In this document: in pieces, positions 13,173-25,355 of the stretch
Position numbering within the stretch: position 1 is the first letter of the stretch
How the letters are laid out: every line of letters begins with the position of its first letter
NCBI RefSeq assembly: GCF_933775445.1
Contig: NC_065876.1
Coordinates: forward strand, 14,446,001 to 14,510,000
Direction of reading: 5' to 3'
Length of the DNA stretch: 64,000 nucleotides
Source of the DNA: Argentina anserina
Taxonomy: Eukaryota; Streptophyta; Magnoliopsida; Rosales; Rosaceae
The notes under the pieces: generated by a model
What the model was told of the DNA's origin: nothing
The model's database searches: none
The model's input: the letters and a program-made list of their open reading frames with translations, nothing else
Program-made: the position numbers and the translations under genes

Positions 13173-13599
13173 GGCCGTTTAGAGCGAAAGATAAAATGCG
13201 CCGGGTGGTGAGGGAAACCCGGAGAGAAGTTAGAGAGAGAGAACTGGGATTTGGGTGAAAATAAGTGAGTGGGTTTTTTAAGGAGAGAGAGGGAAGAGGG
13301 AGAGACGCTGGTTGGGGGTTTCAAATTTTTGGGGAGGGATAAGGTACGGTGTGGTGTACGTGGAGTTGATGTGGTTTGTGGAATGATTGCCCCACGTCGT
13401 GATAGTCAAGAGCAATTTTGTACTGGTTGACTGGAATTTGAATATTTGGAGATTCCCGCTTTGGAATTTTTCATTGGGTGGTGCGATTGCGCTCCTATTT
13501 TAATATTTTCCTTCTCTGTCTGATTATAATTTAACTTTTTAGGAAAGTAAATATATATTTTGCCCATTTCCCAATATTTATGGGTACAATGACTAAATA

Positions 13600-13832
13600 C
13601 CTATTATTTTGTGTCTATGTACAAAATATTTTTCTTTGTAGTGGGCAAAAAATTATCAGAAAATTTTGTATGTACTGTCTGTGTATCATAGGGTTTTAGC
13701 ATACGGAGCGAAGAACTATACTGGAAAGCTAAGCTTGCTATTATTTTGTGTCTATGTACAATATATTTTTCCTTTTTATTGGGGTAAAAATTATCAGAAA
13801 ATTATGTATGCACTATCTATATGATACATGAT
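13600..13832. repeat. Diverged direct repeat, two copies of about 90 bp
   Basis: The segment from about 13600 (CTATTATTTTGTGTCTATGT, then TTTTTCTTTG and AAATTATCAGAAAATT) recurs from about 13737 with a few changes and small indels. The copies are about 137 bp apart, in the region upstream of the VIM gene. No open frame or TIR is associated. Confidence 0.65.
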
Positions 13833-13915
13833 GTAATCTTAGCCATATATAATTTATATTTAGGGTCACCGTGTATATATATATGTGATTTTCTCTAATC
13901 TAAACCGTTCACACG

Positions 13916-13918
<3 letters not shown>

Positions 13919-13949
<31 letters not shown>
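13919..13949. repeat. (AT)n microsatellite
   Basis: An uninterrupted run of about 31 bases of alternating A and T lies in an AT-rich spacer between two minus-strand genes. Confidence 0.9.
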
Positions 13950-13950
<1 letters not shown>

Positions 13951-14824
13951 GATTGACGTTTTACATGGAAGATTCTTTAAAAAGTTATAGTGTAAATATG
14001 AAACTATGTCTAAGACATGCATCAGTGTGGAGACTTGAGGCACGAAATGAAGGATTATTACAAATCGATCCGTATTTGTAAATGATGAGATCGATTACCA
14101 AATATCATTGTGATGAATGGATTAATGGGAGCATGACATCGTTTAACAGTGCCTTAGCCCAAATTATATTACTATTTGGACACATTGAATCATCCCATGA
14201 AAATTACTTCTTCTTTTTTTGTATTATAGGGTGTGTCAATAACACTGCCATATATATTCCACCCAAAGTCCCAAGCATTAACAGCTTCATTCATGTACAA
14301 GGCACATATTAAATACTGCAAGAAGTAGCACATCGATCTCTTATATTTTTCTAATATAGAAAAAGCCCTTCAGATATTCATAATCATAAACACTACAAAA
14401 GTTACATGAACCGTATTTCAAATTCTTAAATTGTCGCAGACCTAAAACTTCTCAAATATTATACATCAAACCCTTTCTGACTGTTGCGTTTTTTTAGCTC
14501 AAATTTCCCTTGCATCTTAAGTCCCAAATTTACCCTTTCACCCAGTTATTCAACAACCTCTTATAACCCAAAATAAATACCACCACAATGTAGTAATTAC
14601 TAATTCACCCTCGTCTTTACCCACAATCTCCTAATTTGTCTCATTGTTAAAAGGAAGAACAAATATGACCTGGAAACCTGGATAAACTAGTGATGATCAT
14701 GTGTTGAGAGACAAAAACTAAATAGCTTCAATAATGTTTTTGGGTCCAAAATCCATTCAGAGCCTTTTTCGTGTCCTTCGGTTTTCGGATCCTCCAAATT
14801 AATATTGACATCTGAAATTTTACG

Positions 14825-15334
14825 TCACTCGAGCCGAAGCAAACGCCTTAGATTTATGGTTGCTGAGTCATCGAAGCTCCTAGACACATGCTTCTTCTTC
14901 CTCGAGAACGATGGCAGAGGTAGTGAGCTCGGCTCTGGCGACATCGCGAAAGCTGATCCAGCATATTTCAAATCCACAATCCCCGCCTTTTTAGGCACCA
15001 TCGTTCGCCCTTGTCCAAATCTCTCTAATTGGTTGTCGCTCGTTGCCTTCTTCATTCGGTTCAACGGCTCTCCTCGTCTCAAAATTATCACATTCTTTGC
15101 CTTCATCAAAGCATCATAGTTCGACCGACCAATTCTCTTAGAAACCAACGTAGCCGACTCTAGCCTCTTCTGCTCAGCTCGTACGGCTGAATTTCTATAT
15201 CTATGATTTTGCAAATGAATGGGCCCATTTGCGTAGTACTTATAACTCACTGGTTGTGAAAACAGTGTCGTTGAACGATTAGATCTGATTCGCTCGATCA
15301 GACAATCATGTGGCCTTAAAATCTCAGTTCCCAT
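14825..15334 (-). CDS. Small PNRC-motif plant protein
   Basis: A single-exon frame of 169 residues begins MGTEILRPHDCLIERIR, which I recognise as the conserved start of a small plant family of unknown function ('MGTEVLRPQDCL' proteins). The middle is basic (RSNYDALMKAKNV, ILRRGEP). The C-terminal third carries YAGSAFAMSPEPSSLPLPSF, the proline-rich 'F.SP.PS.LP.PSF' motif of the PNRC superfamily, which in animals contacts decapping or nuclear-receptor factors. It is followed by a basic stretch (RKKKHVSR) and ends in LRRLLRL. An mRNA-decay role is an inference from the motif only. No signal peptide or membrane segment is visible. The start codon is the first ATG and carries the conserved block, so it is well supported. 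The sequence upstream is AT-rich with CT-rich patches, fitting a 5' leader. Confidence 0.8.
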   Translation of the reverse strand: MGTEILRPHDCLIERIRSNRSTTLFSQPVSYKYYANGPIHLQNHRYRNSAVRAEQKRLESATLVSKRIGRSNYDALMKAKNVIILRRGEPLNRMKKATSDNQLERFGQGRTMVPKKAGIVDLKYAGSAFAMSPEPSSLPLPSFSRKKKHVSRSFDDSATINLRRLLRLE

Positions 15335-15339
15335 ATCCC

Positions 15340-16062
15340 TATAAAATTATCAAACTCTAGATGAAGAAATAAAGAATCAAAGAGGAAAAAGCTCGATTTT
15401 TTTTTGTCCTCCTCTTCTCCTGGGGATGAAGAAGGGAGGTTGTTTTATGTTTCTTTCCTTTATGCTTCTCCCTCTGCTAGAATCTTGTCGACTTGTCTAA
15501 TGTTTTATTTGTGAGATAAATGTATTTTTAACAATGGTTGATAGCTTCCAAATTTTAAGGTATTTTTGATGGTGAAGAGCTATCAATGTTTCCGTAATTA
15601 TCTCAATACTCACAAAGTATTACGGAGAGATCGAGATTTAAGCAAACATAATTTTGAAAAATTACATGACATTCTGGTATATGATTAAGCAAACATACAG
15701 TGACAACATTTACTCAAAAGAAACTAAACATTGTCTAGTGATTTTTTTAAATCAAACGTCAACTCATTTGTATTTCAGCAGGCAGAACTGAGTTAATACA
15801 CCCGAAGGCCGACAAAAAGAGCCACCTCTTTTGACTCAATAAACAATTATCCATAAGTAAAACTAGCTAACAACTAGCTACCATCTAGATAAAACTAGCC
15901 AACAAGTCAAGATTCATCCACTTTTTCATGGTCATGAAGTACAAAATAACATGATACATATGATGTAGAAGACATGAATAAATTTTAACAACCACACCAT
16001 TGTATCAATGCGATGTGATTCAAATTATGCAGAGATAGCAGAGGGGGCTCTCTCCTGCTCTG
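15340..16062. other. Spacer, no gene seen
   Basis: This is AT-rich sequence between the PNRC-motif gene and the DUF4283 pseudogene. The first 150 bases include CT-rich sequence probably belonging to the leader of the minus-strand gene. No other feature was recognised. Confidence 0.5.
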
Positions 16063-17200
16063 TTAGATTCTCATCAGAGGAACAACCACTGTATCCTTGT
16101 CACCTATAGCTAGCGGACTCTCCACAAGCACTATATCAGAAATCTTCATATCCCCAAACATACTAGCTATGGTCTTCTTCTTTGCAGCCATCGTCCTACC
16201 AGAAACCTTAGAAGTCCCGGCCTCATCCATAACCAACTCTCTAGCAGCCTTCGGCCGGTTAGTACTACCCTTAGGGCGGTGAGGCTTACATTTTGCCTTA
16301 GGAGAAACCCTAAGCTTTTCCATTCTTATGTTGTACAACCAAAGATACAGTTTCTTCCACCGAAATAGCCCTAGATTGAAAATACCTCTTCTATGGACGA
16401 GGTAATTCAGTCGTAGCAAGACGCTTAAGAAGATTAGATACCGGTGCTACCGACTTAAAATTCGTCGGACCCATAGCTCCCAAAGACATTTGGGAATAAA
16501 CAAAAACCCTAGCCTCACCAACTTATTCCAACATCAGAGTCAAAGAAGAAGAAATAAAGCCCGCCTGAATTAGGGAAAGCTCGGTAGTAACAACCCCAGC
16601 ATCTTCAGGCATCATCTCAGCCTCAGAGGAGCCCATAATCCACTTTTGGAAAGCTAGGCATAGGTTCAAATGATTTCTCCTGCTCAGCTTGAGGTGGAGA
16701 TTTAGCCGGAGAATCATCATAATGAATGGAGAGACCTGCAATGTTCAAAGGCAAGTCTTGCATCAACTCCGCCCTCTCATGTATCAAGTACTCATCACAA
16801 CCGAGCTCATCATCCTAAAACAACCCACAACGCTGGCATAAACCTTTGAATTTCTCAAAAATCTAAGACAGTTCCGCCTTGAGAGAGTCTGACGCCTCAA
16901 AGAGCATCCAAGATCTCAAACGGTCCTTGATATCAAAGTGAATCAGGACATGTTGTTTTGCCTCCCTATGAAATAAAGCCGCAAGATCCTAATTCTCCAC
17001 CCTACCTAGAGACTCTCCGATGAACATAAGGGCTTCCTTGTATCTCAAGTTCGCCGACAAACCCTAAACCACCACCCAAGTAACCAAATCAAAAAGAGGA
17101 ACATCCTCCACAGGGCAATACTCCAAGAGGATGAAGCACCGTGAGGAGAGCGAGGGATTTTATTGGCCATGGTTGATAGGTTGTGAATTTTGTCAAGATC
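16063..17200 (-). pseudogene. DUF4283/zinc-knuckle (LINE ORF1-like) pseudogene
   Basis: Read on the minus strand, the blocks follow the order of plant LINE ORF1/DUF4283 proteins. At about 17110-16900 there is a part ending PLFDLVTWVVV followed by LSANLRYKEALMFIGESLG. Then comes HVLIHFDIKDRLRSWMLFE, and at about 16850 a zinc-knuckle-like LCQRCG....DELGCDEY. The C-terminal part (16419-16063) contains the basic block HRPKGSTNRPKAAREL typical of the ORF1 tail. In-frame stops interrupt the DUF4283 part and the first of the stops replaces a glycine-type position, so no full protein is made. ORF2 (endonuclease/RT) was not seen next to it. The domain call is from motif recognition and is moderately sure. 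Confidence 0.6.
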
Positions 17201-17544
17201 TGAGAAACCCTAGCGGCTAGGGTAGAGAGAAACGATAGATAGTATCATTAACATTGTCTAGTGAATTGAGTATGGTTTCTCTAATTCCTTTTCTCTAATT
17301 CCTTTTTTCTCGACGATTTTAATAAACTCAACTATCATTTTAAGCTAATTTGTAAACATCCAATATTATACTATGTTAACTGAAATTTGCACTTCCCGTT
17401 TTCAATCGACACTCCTTATTTCTTCTTTTAGTAAGTCAAGTTTTGTTTCGGATAACATGTGTTTTGTCTTTTATGACTGAACCGAAATAAAGAACTAATG
17501 CATGTGATATGTAAGAATGACTGATATGTTCGAGTGTATATTTA

Positions 17545-18119
17545 CCTAGGTAGCACGAACACGTCCCTCATCTACAGTATCGCGAACACGTCTGAATACG
17601 CCCGAACACGAGTATTGGAAATAGACACGGCCCGGACACGCGAGTATCTGCATCGAACACGTGGACACACACCAATTCATGATAAAAGTGAAAGTGCTTA
17701 TGGTGAGATTCGAACGTTGGTCATCCAAAGCACCCAACAACTCATCAATCATTCCAACAGATTCAGTTTTTGTTATATTTATGCACACTTTAATATATAA
17801 GGAGAGAAACCTGTGATAAAAGTAAAAATGTTTGTGGTAGGATTCGAACTTTGGTTATCCAATGTACTTATCAAGTGCTTAGTCATTCCAACAAGTTATA
17901 TTTTCATCATTTTAATGCACACTTTGACATATATATATACATCTAAATACTTTCAAATTTATAAAAAAATTTTTTAATAAAAATATATATATAAATTAAA
18001 AATAATATTTAATTAGCGTGTCCATAACGTGTCCGTGTCCAAAAAAAATTTAATTTGCCGTGTCTGCGTATCGTATTGTGTCCAATACGGACACTCGTGT
18101 CCATGTCCGTGCTACATAG
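17545..18119. mobile_element. 575-bp TIR element with 7-bp target duplication
   Basis: The left end CCTAGGTAGCACG and the right end CGTGCTACATAG are inverted copies (CTA-G/T-GTAGCACG). Both flanks carry ATATTTA directly at the border (17538-17544 and 18120-18126). Next to the ends lie GC-rich arrays of CGTGTCC/GGACACG in inverted orientation, which could fold back. The interior has no coding frame with a known domain. This resembles plant MITEs with 'TAGCACGGACAC' ends; the superfamily is not assigned because a 7-bp duplication fits none of the common classes well. Confidence 0.7.
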
Positions 18120-18126
18120 ATATTTA

Positions 18127-18840
18127 TTGTTTTGTTGTCATACAAAGAGAGCAATTGTTTGGTAGTTGTAGCGCTCTAGAGGTACCATATAAATATTCGA
18201 GATTCTTGCATTCATGTAGATGTTAAGTGAGCTACTCTATTCAACACCCATTTTTTTCAAGACTCCATTCTACACACATGTGGACTTCACCAAATATGGA
18301 CTTCCTACAACAAACTATCAATTATGTATGCAAGCTTAATCAATAATTATTCAAGCCTTTAGCTTTGGAGAAATTTATTTTTATTCCTTTTAGTTGCTTT
18401 TTGGTTTACATTGTATTTGATTTGGTCGTTCTTTTTCACTAACCTTATATTCGTGCGATTCGGCCACGTATTACACTATTACTGGTGAATTTTTCCTCTC
18501 AATTTTTTGTATCACCGTCGTCTCTCAATTTTTTTTTATCACAAATGTCTCTCAATTTTTTTTTAGAAAAGTAATGTATATAAATATAAACTAAGAATTA
18601 CAATCCAAGAGAAATCATGGTGGTCCCTCCCTACCTAAACCAGCTATTATACTCTGTAGGGAAGCCACATTTGCTTGGTTATGTGATTTCATTTACATTG
18701 GCCACCCCATTAAAGGCCACAAATGAAATGTGTCTTTTGCCAACTATGTTTGTAGATCACTCTGAATCTAATCCACTACTATCTACCACTCTCCCCCACT
18801 GCATCCCTGGAAACAGAACACAAAGAATTATGTAATATTC
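18127..18840. other. Spacer, no gene seen
   Basis: This is AT-rich sequence with several T-runs. The longest open frame (18617-18835 plus) shows no recognisable domain. Confidence 0.45.
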
Positions 18841-18849
18841 AAAATAACT

Positions 18850-20430
18850 AGATGTAAGGAATTAATGGTTTTGTAGTAACTAAAGCCTCAAATGATAGAA
18901 ACCAAGACTATATATATTGAAGATATTTGATGTGTGTTTGAATTAAAGAATCAATTAGTCTACATCCGTGTGATGTGTAGTCAACATATGTGTGCTACTT
19001 AGTCTTGGAGTAATTCTAACATTCTCGTTTTGTGTGTATATATATATATCAGTAGGTGTAGTTTTACTTTATTCATGAAATATATCAAGAGAAATAAAAT
19101 TGAGTTGAAACTCTAAACTTTCATCTTCTTGTTTCATCTCAAAATTCAACATGGTATTGGAGAAGGTTTCATGGCCTATCTCTTTTACTCCGCATCTTGG
19201 ATTAGAACAGGTTTCCTCATAGGACATGTTTATGCAATCTTGCTTCCGTAAAACTTCATCTTAATCTTCCTTCTCCATTAATTCATAATGTCTGGAGGAA
19301 GTAACTATATCTACAGCTATCTCACTCATTCCCAATAAGAAGTAAATTCAAATCTGAGTCATTATCTGATTTCTTCTTCTTTCATTTTGAAGAGAAATCA
19401 AGTTTGAGGTCATACCTCAATCATTCCCGATGAGGAGTAAGCTCAAATCAGAGTTTCTTTAGTTTTTGATCTTTGAACTAAATAAAAAAACCGCTTGGAG
19501 CATTCTCCATGTTTTAGTTCAAAATCAAATTCAGATCTTTCCATTCATTTCATTTTTGGAGGAGAGATTTGTTTAGGAGTTCATATCTCCACATTTCATT
19601 TTGGTCATTTTTGATTTCTTCTTTTCATGTTGAGAAGAAATCTGTTATCCATAGTCAAGATTTGATTCTTCATCTTATTTTTTTTCTCTTTGGTCGACAA
19701 ATATATTTGATTCTGACCCCTCCTATTTTCTTGCCAATGAGGCTCGGCTGATCAGTCCATATTTTCCATTCCTGACGCTAGTGTTCTCCTTTGCGCTAAA
19801 TCAGTTTGATCACCTTTAGTTCAAGCTTGGTTCTGCGGTTTCCCTCAATCCAGCTTGAGGGCTAGAATTAGAGCATTAAGATGTTTATGATCTGCATGGT
19901 TATGTAGGGGATGCAACCAGTGCTGCAGACCCTACATAGAAACAAAGTTGTTGTCTCTTTTGTCATTCCGATTTCTTCATCCTTCTCGATCGGTTATGAG
20001 GTCATACCTCAAATCATTCCGATAAGGAGTAAATCCAAGTCGGTCTCATTATTTGATTTCTTCTTCTATCATTGGGAGAGAAATCTGTTGTAGTTCTTCC
20101 ATATAATACTCCTCATTTGTTCATTGTCATTTCATGATTTCCATCCCATTACATTTTGGAGGAGAGATTGGTTTAGAGTTCATAACTCCTCATTTCATTT
20201 CTCCTTGGCCAATTTATTATTTATTCTTTCATTTTGAAGAGATTTATTGTCCATGGTCAAGATCCGATCTCTTCATCTTTCATTTGGAGGAGAGATCTGT
20301 TTAGAGGTTTTGTTTTAACCTATGTTGGACTATTTGAGTTTTTTTTTTATATATATGTTGGTTCCAATCAGATTTTTTTCCCTTCTAGTAAGAAGGCCGG
20401 GGTCATATCCCGATTTGGCTTCAGGGGGAG
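18850..20430 (+). mobile_element. Non-coding LTR-element remnant (LARD/TRIM-like)
   Basis: At 19151 the sequence TGGTATTGGAGAAGG follows TTCAACA. It matches the initiator-tRNA-Met primer-binding site TGGTATCAGAGCAGG at 12 of 15 positions, so the preceding 200-300 bases (with a TATATATATA stretch near 19037) would be the 5' LTR. At 20417 the run CAGGGGGAG looks like a polypurine tract. The 1.27 kb between them encodes no gag or pol. It holds a diverged direct duplication of about 290 bp (19390-19680 against 19990-20280), with shared blocks such as GAGGTCATACCTCAA and TTTTGGAGGAGAGATT. No 3' LTR was recognised, so the element is truncated on the right. Confidence 0.4.
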
Positions 20431-20944
20431 CAATTTTAAGCAATCAACCATTTGAGCAAGCAATTGCTCTGTTTTTCATGATTGACCTTGCTGCACTAAA
20501 ACAGAAACTGAGATTGACTCCGACCTCCGAATTCAATTAAGTAAAAATGTACATAAACTAGACACAGAGAGCTTTCCCGGCATATGTGGCTCATGATCTC
20601 AGGTTGTTAGAGAGAAAAATGGGAGCCATCCAAAGTGGACGGACAAAGCTGCCATAATTTGTTTCACTTATTCTCATCCACCCTCCCAACCATAACTTCT
20701 TTAGCCATACTTGGAAATTGTTGGTTAAACTCGGTTGTCGTTTCTCTTTCAGGCTTTGCTTGTAGGGGAGTATTGGAGCATTGGGTAGAGTTGCAAGTGG
20801 CAGACATGGCTGTGCAGACAGAGCTGCAATTATGCAAGGCAAGGTGTGAGAGCAAAGTGTGAATAATACGAAACGTATTATTCAAATTACATTTAAATTG
20901 TTGAATTGTGGTTATTGCTCAGTGGTCTTTGGCCTTAATTTCAG

Positions 20945-21143
20945 CATTAATTGTTGATTGAAGAATTCTCCCGTTCTTCATTAATTGTTGATTGAAGACT
21001 TCTCCCGTTCTGCATTAATTATTTATTGAAGACTTCTCTCGTTCTGCATTAATTGTTGATTGAAGACTTCACATTCTGCATTAATTGCTGATTGAAGACT
21101 TCTCTCGTTCTGCATTAATTGCTAATTGAAGACTTCACATTCG
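20945..21143. repeat. Minisatellite, six units of 31-34 bp
   Basis: Six tandem units start CATTAATTGTTGATTGAAGA. Full units (34 bp) continue CTTCTCCCGTTCTG; short units (about 32 bp) continue CTTCACATTCTG. The order is long, long, long, short, long, short. The last unit runs into unique sequence. The array lies just downstream of the 3' end of the minus-strand coiled-coil gene. Confidence 0.9.
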
Positions 21144-21947
21144 TTTAGCTTGTTAAATAGGCAGAAATGTTGCTCTTCGGTGTTAAGGAAAATAGTTTAT
21201 TTCAAACTAGTTTCATTCTCTTTGTTCTTATGTCTTCATTCTTCTAACAGTCTAAATATCAAAAATTTGGGAGAGTTAAAAGTATCATTGACCCCATAGA
21301 GTGAGTGGAATATGCATCTGGAAGCCTTTGGATCTATCAGTTGTCATATAATCTGATGAATTATTAGAAAGTGACGTGCACAAACTATAGTACTGAAAGT
21401 ATCATACAGAATGCACTTTACTCCACAAGAGGGTAGTAAATACTAAAGGTCTGAAGACAAATGGTTTGTCTCATTACTTGAACCATAAGCAGCGAGAGGA
21501 AGATATGCATTCTAATTATAACTCCTTATGATCCATCAATTGTCATATACTCACAGATATGGTTTTTCTCTAGTAATTTAGTGGAAGAATGAGAAACCTG
21601 CTCACGTGCTCATACTTCATATCATGTGCTTAATTGACTAAAGATTTCTTTTTGTTTCTTCTCTTTTTATGGTAGGCTCTGAGAAGCTATCCAATTACCT
21701 ATCCATATCTAAGTATAAATCAAAATAGCCCACAAATTGTAACCCACTTTTGCTCTTTTTCTTCAATCTCTCTGTTTTTTTTCTCTACATATTTACAAGT
21801 GTAATTAATGTTTGATATAATTAACTATGAATATGATACAGCTTGACAAATATCAGCAAACTGCTTCAACTAATACTGATCAATGTTACACAGTAGAATA
21901 CTCACCTGTACTCTCTCTGATGGACAAATGAGGCGGTCACAGAATAG
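21144..21947. other. 3' flank of the coiled-coil gene
   Basis: No gene was recognised. The part nearest 21947 is probably the 3' UTR of the minus-strand gene ending at 21948. The rest is AT-rich. Confidence 0.45.
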
Positions 21948-24900
21948 CTACTTTGATAAAATCCCATAACGGAGGTTAAGAGCATCAATTGCTTTCTCAA
22001 AGGACTCTGATAACTCAGCAATGGATGTTTTGCAAGCTGAAATTGAAGCCACACATAAAGTAGTCAGATTGATTTAGACAGTAGTTTATAACTTGGCACA
22101 AACCACACTATTACATGCTGACAATTTTCTAATCAATTTGTTCATCCTTTTCGTTTCCCTCGTATCAACATAATCTATTATCCTATTAATTAGTATTACT
22201 TGTTATGGCATTTGAACCAATGTTTTCAGATGTGAAAACGAAGACGAAGGTGACATGATCAAGTCTCACAAGGCAAGAGCATCGGCGCGCTAAGGCGATC
22301 TAAGGCGAATGTCTTTCTAACAAACATTAATTTAATACAATATATTTTCAAATAATATGAAAATGAGCAGAGAATAAGTTTTCCTCTCCATTCTGACCAT
22401 GAAAGATTTATCAGTAGCCATAGTCCGAACGAAACTTTACTCATCAATCCCTCCTCTCCCTTCCCAAATGGTTGACGCTCCCATCCCCCCTCAATCACCA
22501 GTCAGTTCTATCACTACTAACCCTCCACCCCTACCAGCCACTCACACCACCACAAACACTACCATCTCCAACTTCCTCACAATCCGATTGGATCGTACCA
22601 ACACACCAGAACATTATTGAACACAACAACGCCATATATTGCAACAACCTACTGCAAAATGAGGAAACAAACCAAAACTCAAAAGGTTTTGTGCTCATTG
22701 TGTTTACTATTTGATCAAATCATTGATAAAGTAACCAACTTCAATGCATTCAAGTACTGCTATATACTTGAAGTCTCTAAACCAAGAAATGCTAAACAAA
22801 ATAATCAAAGTAGAAGCTCACTAGTTAAAGATCTAGATTGCATGGGAGTTGAAACCTCCTCAGAAGCCTCCGAAAATCTTCCACATCTCCAGTGCATTAT
22901 TCATAGTCTCCCTCACTACCTTCACCTGTTGAAATATCAATTAGCAAAATCAGGGGAAAATGCACAACAGTGCTACTAGTACTACTCAAATAATCAAGAA
23001 CACATTTTTTCTTGGCAACAAAACAAAGCCTTAATACCTTATCAAATCTTTAGCTTTCCAAAGCACTCAAGCAACAAGCTTTATAGAGTGGCACCAAATC
23101 TGACTCCGCTGTGGCTACTTTTCCGAGCATCTCAGCCGCGCCCTTTCTCACTGCCCAGTCATCGCTGCTTAGAAACTCCACCACACACGACACCAGCCAA
23201 TCCAACGCTCCTCTACTTGACGCGCCGTCGGGGCCAACAATGCTTTCGATAAGCACCATCAGCGCCGCCCTGGCCTTAAACCTCTCGCTCTTCGCCAGCA
23301 TCTCAAAATCACAATTGCATCCTCCAATTGCGCAGCCGACTCCTCCGAACCACACGTGGGAATCGTTCCATCTCTGATTAGCTTGATAAGGTGAATGAGG
23401 TTGCTGACACTTTAGCCCTAGTTGGTCATCCAGTTGATGAAGCCGATCTCATCTCTATCATTATGAATAACGAGTGGTTGAATTACAAGGAAAAAATGAC
23501 GTCGTTTTGACACTAAAAAAAAGAAAATTAAAAAAAAATCTCGTCGTCTTCTTCGTGCAGATGCGGCCGCCTCCGCTTTTCCCTTCGCTCCGCCGCTCCG
23601 GCAGTCGCCTTTGCCTCTTGGTTTGGTATTTACCAAGTCGTGGGAAGCAGCAGATTCCGTCTCCGGCGAGACCCAGTCACAGGTAACATGCACGTAATAA
23701 AGTCGTGAAAATGAATTTTATTAACTTGTAGTTTCTAGTTGTCACACACGACACTAAATTGAAAGGTTCGCTGATCATTGACTTATATAACTAGGCCCCG
23801 TTGTAAGATTTAGCAAAGTAATTTGACAACTAATTTTCTTGTCGAAACAATTTGACAAATAATTTATCAAATTAACTTAATAACAAATTAGTGAGACTTA
23901 GTTTTGGCCATGGTTTCATCGGTGGCTTTTAATTTATTTGTGTGGATTATTGGGTTGAGTAGTGTAAATGACAGTAATATCCCGAATTTTCGAGTTCAAT
24001 TTCTTATAATTTATAGTAAATTGTTATACTTGGTAATTCGAGTAAATTCACATTCTACACCTTAATGTTGTTGTCTTTACAAAATGAAAGCGATTTTGGA
24101 AATTTAAGGTTGAAAAACGTTATATTTTCAGTGGCTCAAGAGTTGACTTTTAATCTATCGCTCATCTCTGAAAACTTCATTCACGAAAGTCGTAGAATTC
24201 GTAGACACGATGCACGCCTTAATCGGAAGTCGTGTTTGAAAGTTGTTAGCAACGAAAGTTTGGTTTCCGTTTTTGGAACGTGTATAAAATTGCATTTTTG
24301 GAAAACATAATTTCCTAAATCAGAAACCAAACACGAGAATGCAAGCATAAAACACTGATTTGAACAGATCAAAAGGAAAGCGGTACATATAATGTAGTAG
24401 AATTGTGGGCATATATACAAAGTCGTCAGGAATATAACTCATTTCCACATAACTGGATCATTTGTCTAAAATTTTGACAGGCTATGGATTGTATCTCAAG
24501 ATTTAAAGTGACAGCACAACATTGCATTTACACCAACAATTAACTTTCTCCTAGCAAAGTATGAGAACTCAGACATGAGTTACGAAAATTTCCTTTTGTA
24601 TGCAAGCAAGAAAGATACTAAGCCATAGACATACCACGAGAAGCCGAGGCCTGTGCATCTACTATGAATTCTGCATAAGAAGCCTGCAAAAGAAACAGTA
24701 GATTACTCATAACATATAGCCATAGGATACACGTTTATAAGAACAACAGATTCGGATAAAGTAAATACCATCATAGCTTCCCGACTTTCAATAGTCCTTT
24801 GGGTCTTCTTCTTGTATCCCTTGTCTGCTTCATCCAACATTTGCTGACATGCTTGAGTCTGAATCTGAAAAACACAAAAAGCCAACTAATAAACAGCTTG

Positions 24901-25305
24901 AGAAAATGCCCTACTCTAATCCGAGCTCATCTTCACTCTAGTTACAATTCCGAAGCATTCGCCACAGTAAATCCCCTAACAAAACATGAAATGTCGTAAT
25001 AATTTCATCCAAAGAGAACACCGATTACTGTGGAAATGGTCACGCTAAGGTATGATAACAAGTGTCAACATCAAAATAACAGTTTAACTTCAATTTAATT
25101 TGCTCACCATTCCTAAATAGTTTCCAAGAATTCTTTAGGAAACTGTAACCCTAACTCACTCTACTGTATCAGAAAGCTCTTAATCAGATCTCTGGTCTAG
25201 TAATCCACTATTCAATAGCTGCATAAATTCGTAATAATTAGGCGAAAACTCAAATTTCTATCCAGTAAACAATCAATCACAAAGCTCAAAAATAAACACA
25301 AATTC

Positions 25306-25355
<50 letters not shown>

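Noticed and set aside
12736..13324. Other frames over VIM exon 1
   Set aside because: The PHD/RING-encoding frame is clearly the real one; the others are GC-rich shadows.
23418..23693. Arg/Ala-rich frames next to the TORTIFOLIA fragment
   Set aside because: GC-rich patch with open frames on both strands; could hold a short exon but no family was recognised and boundaries are unclear.
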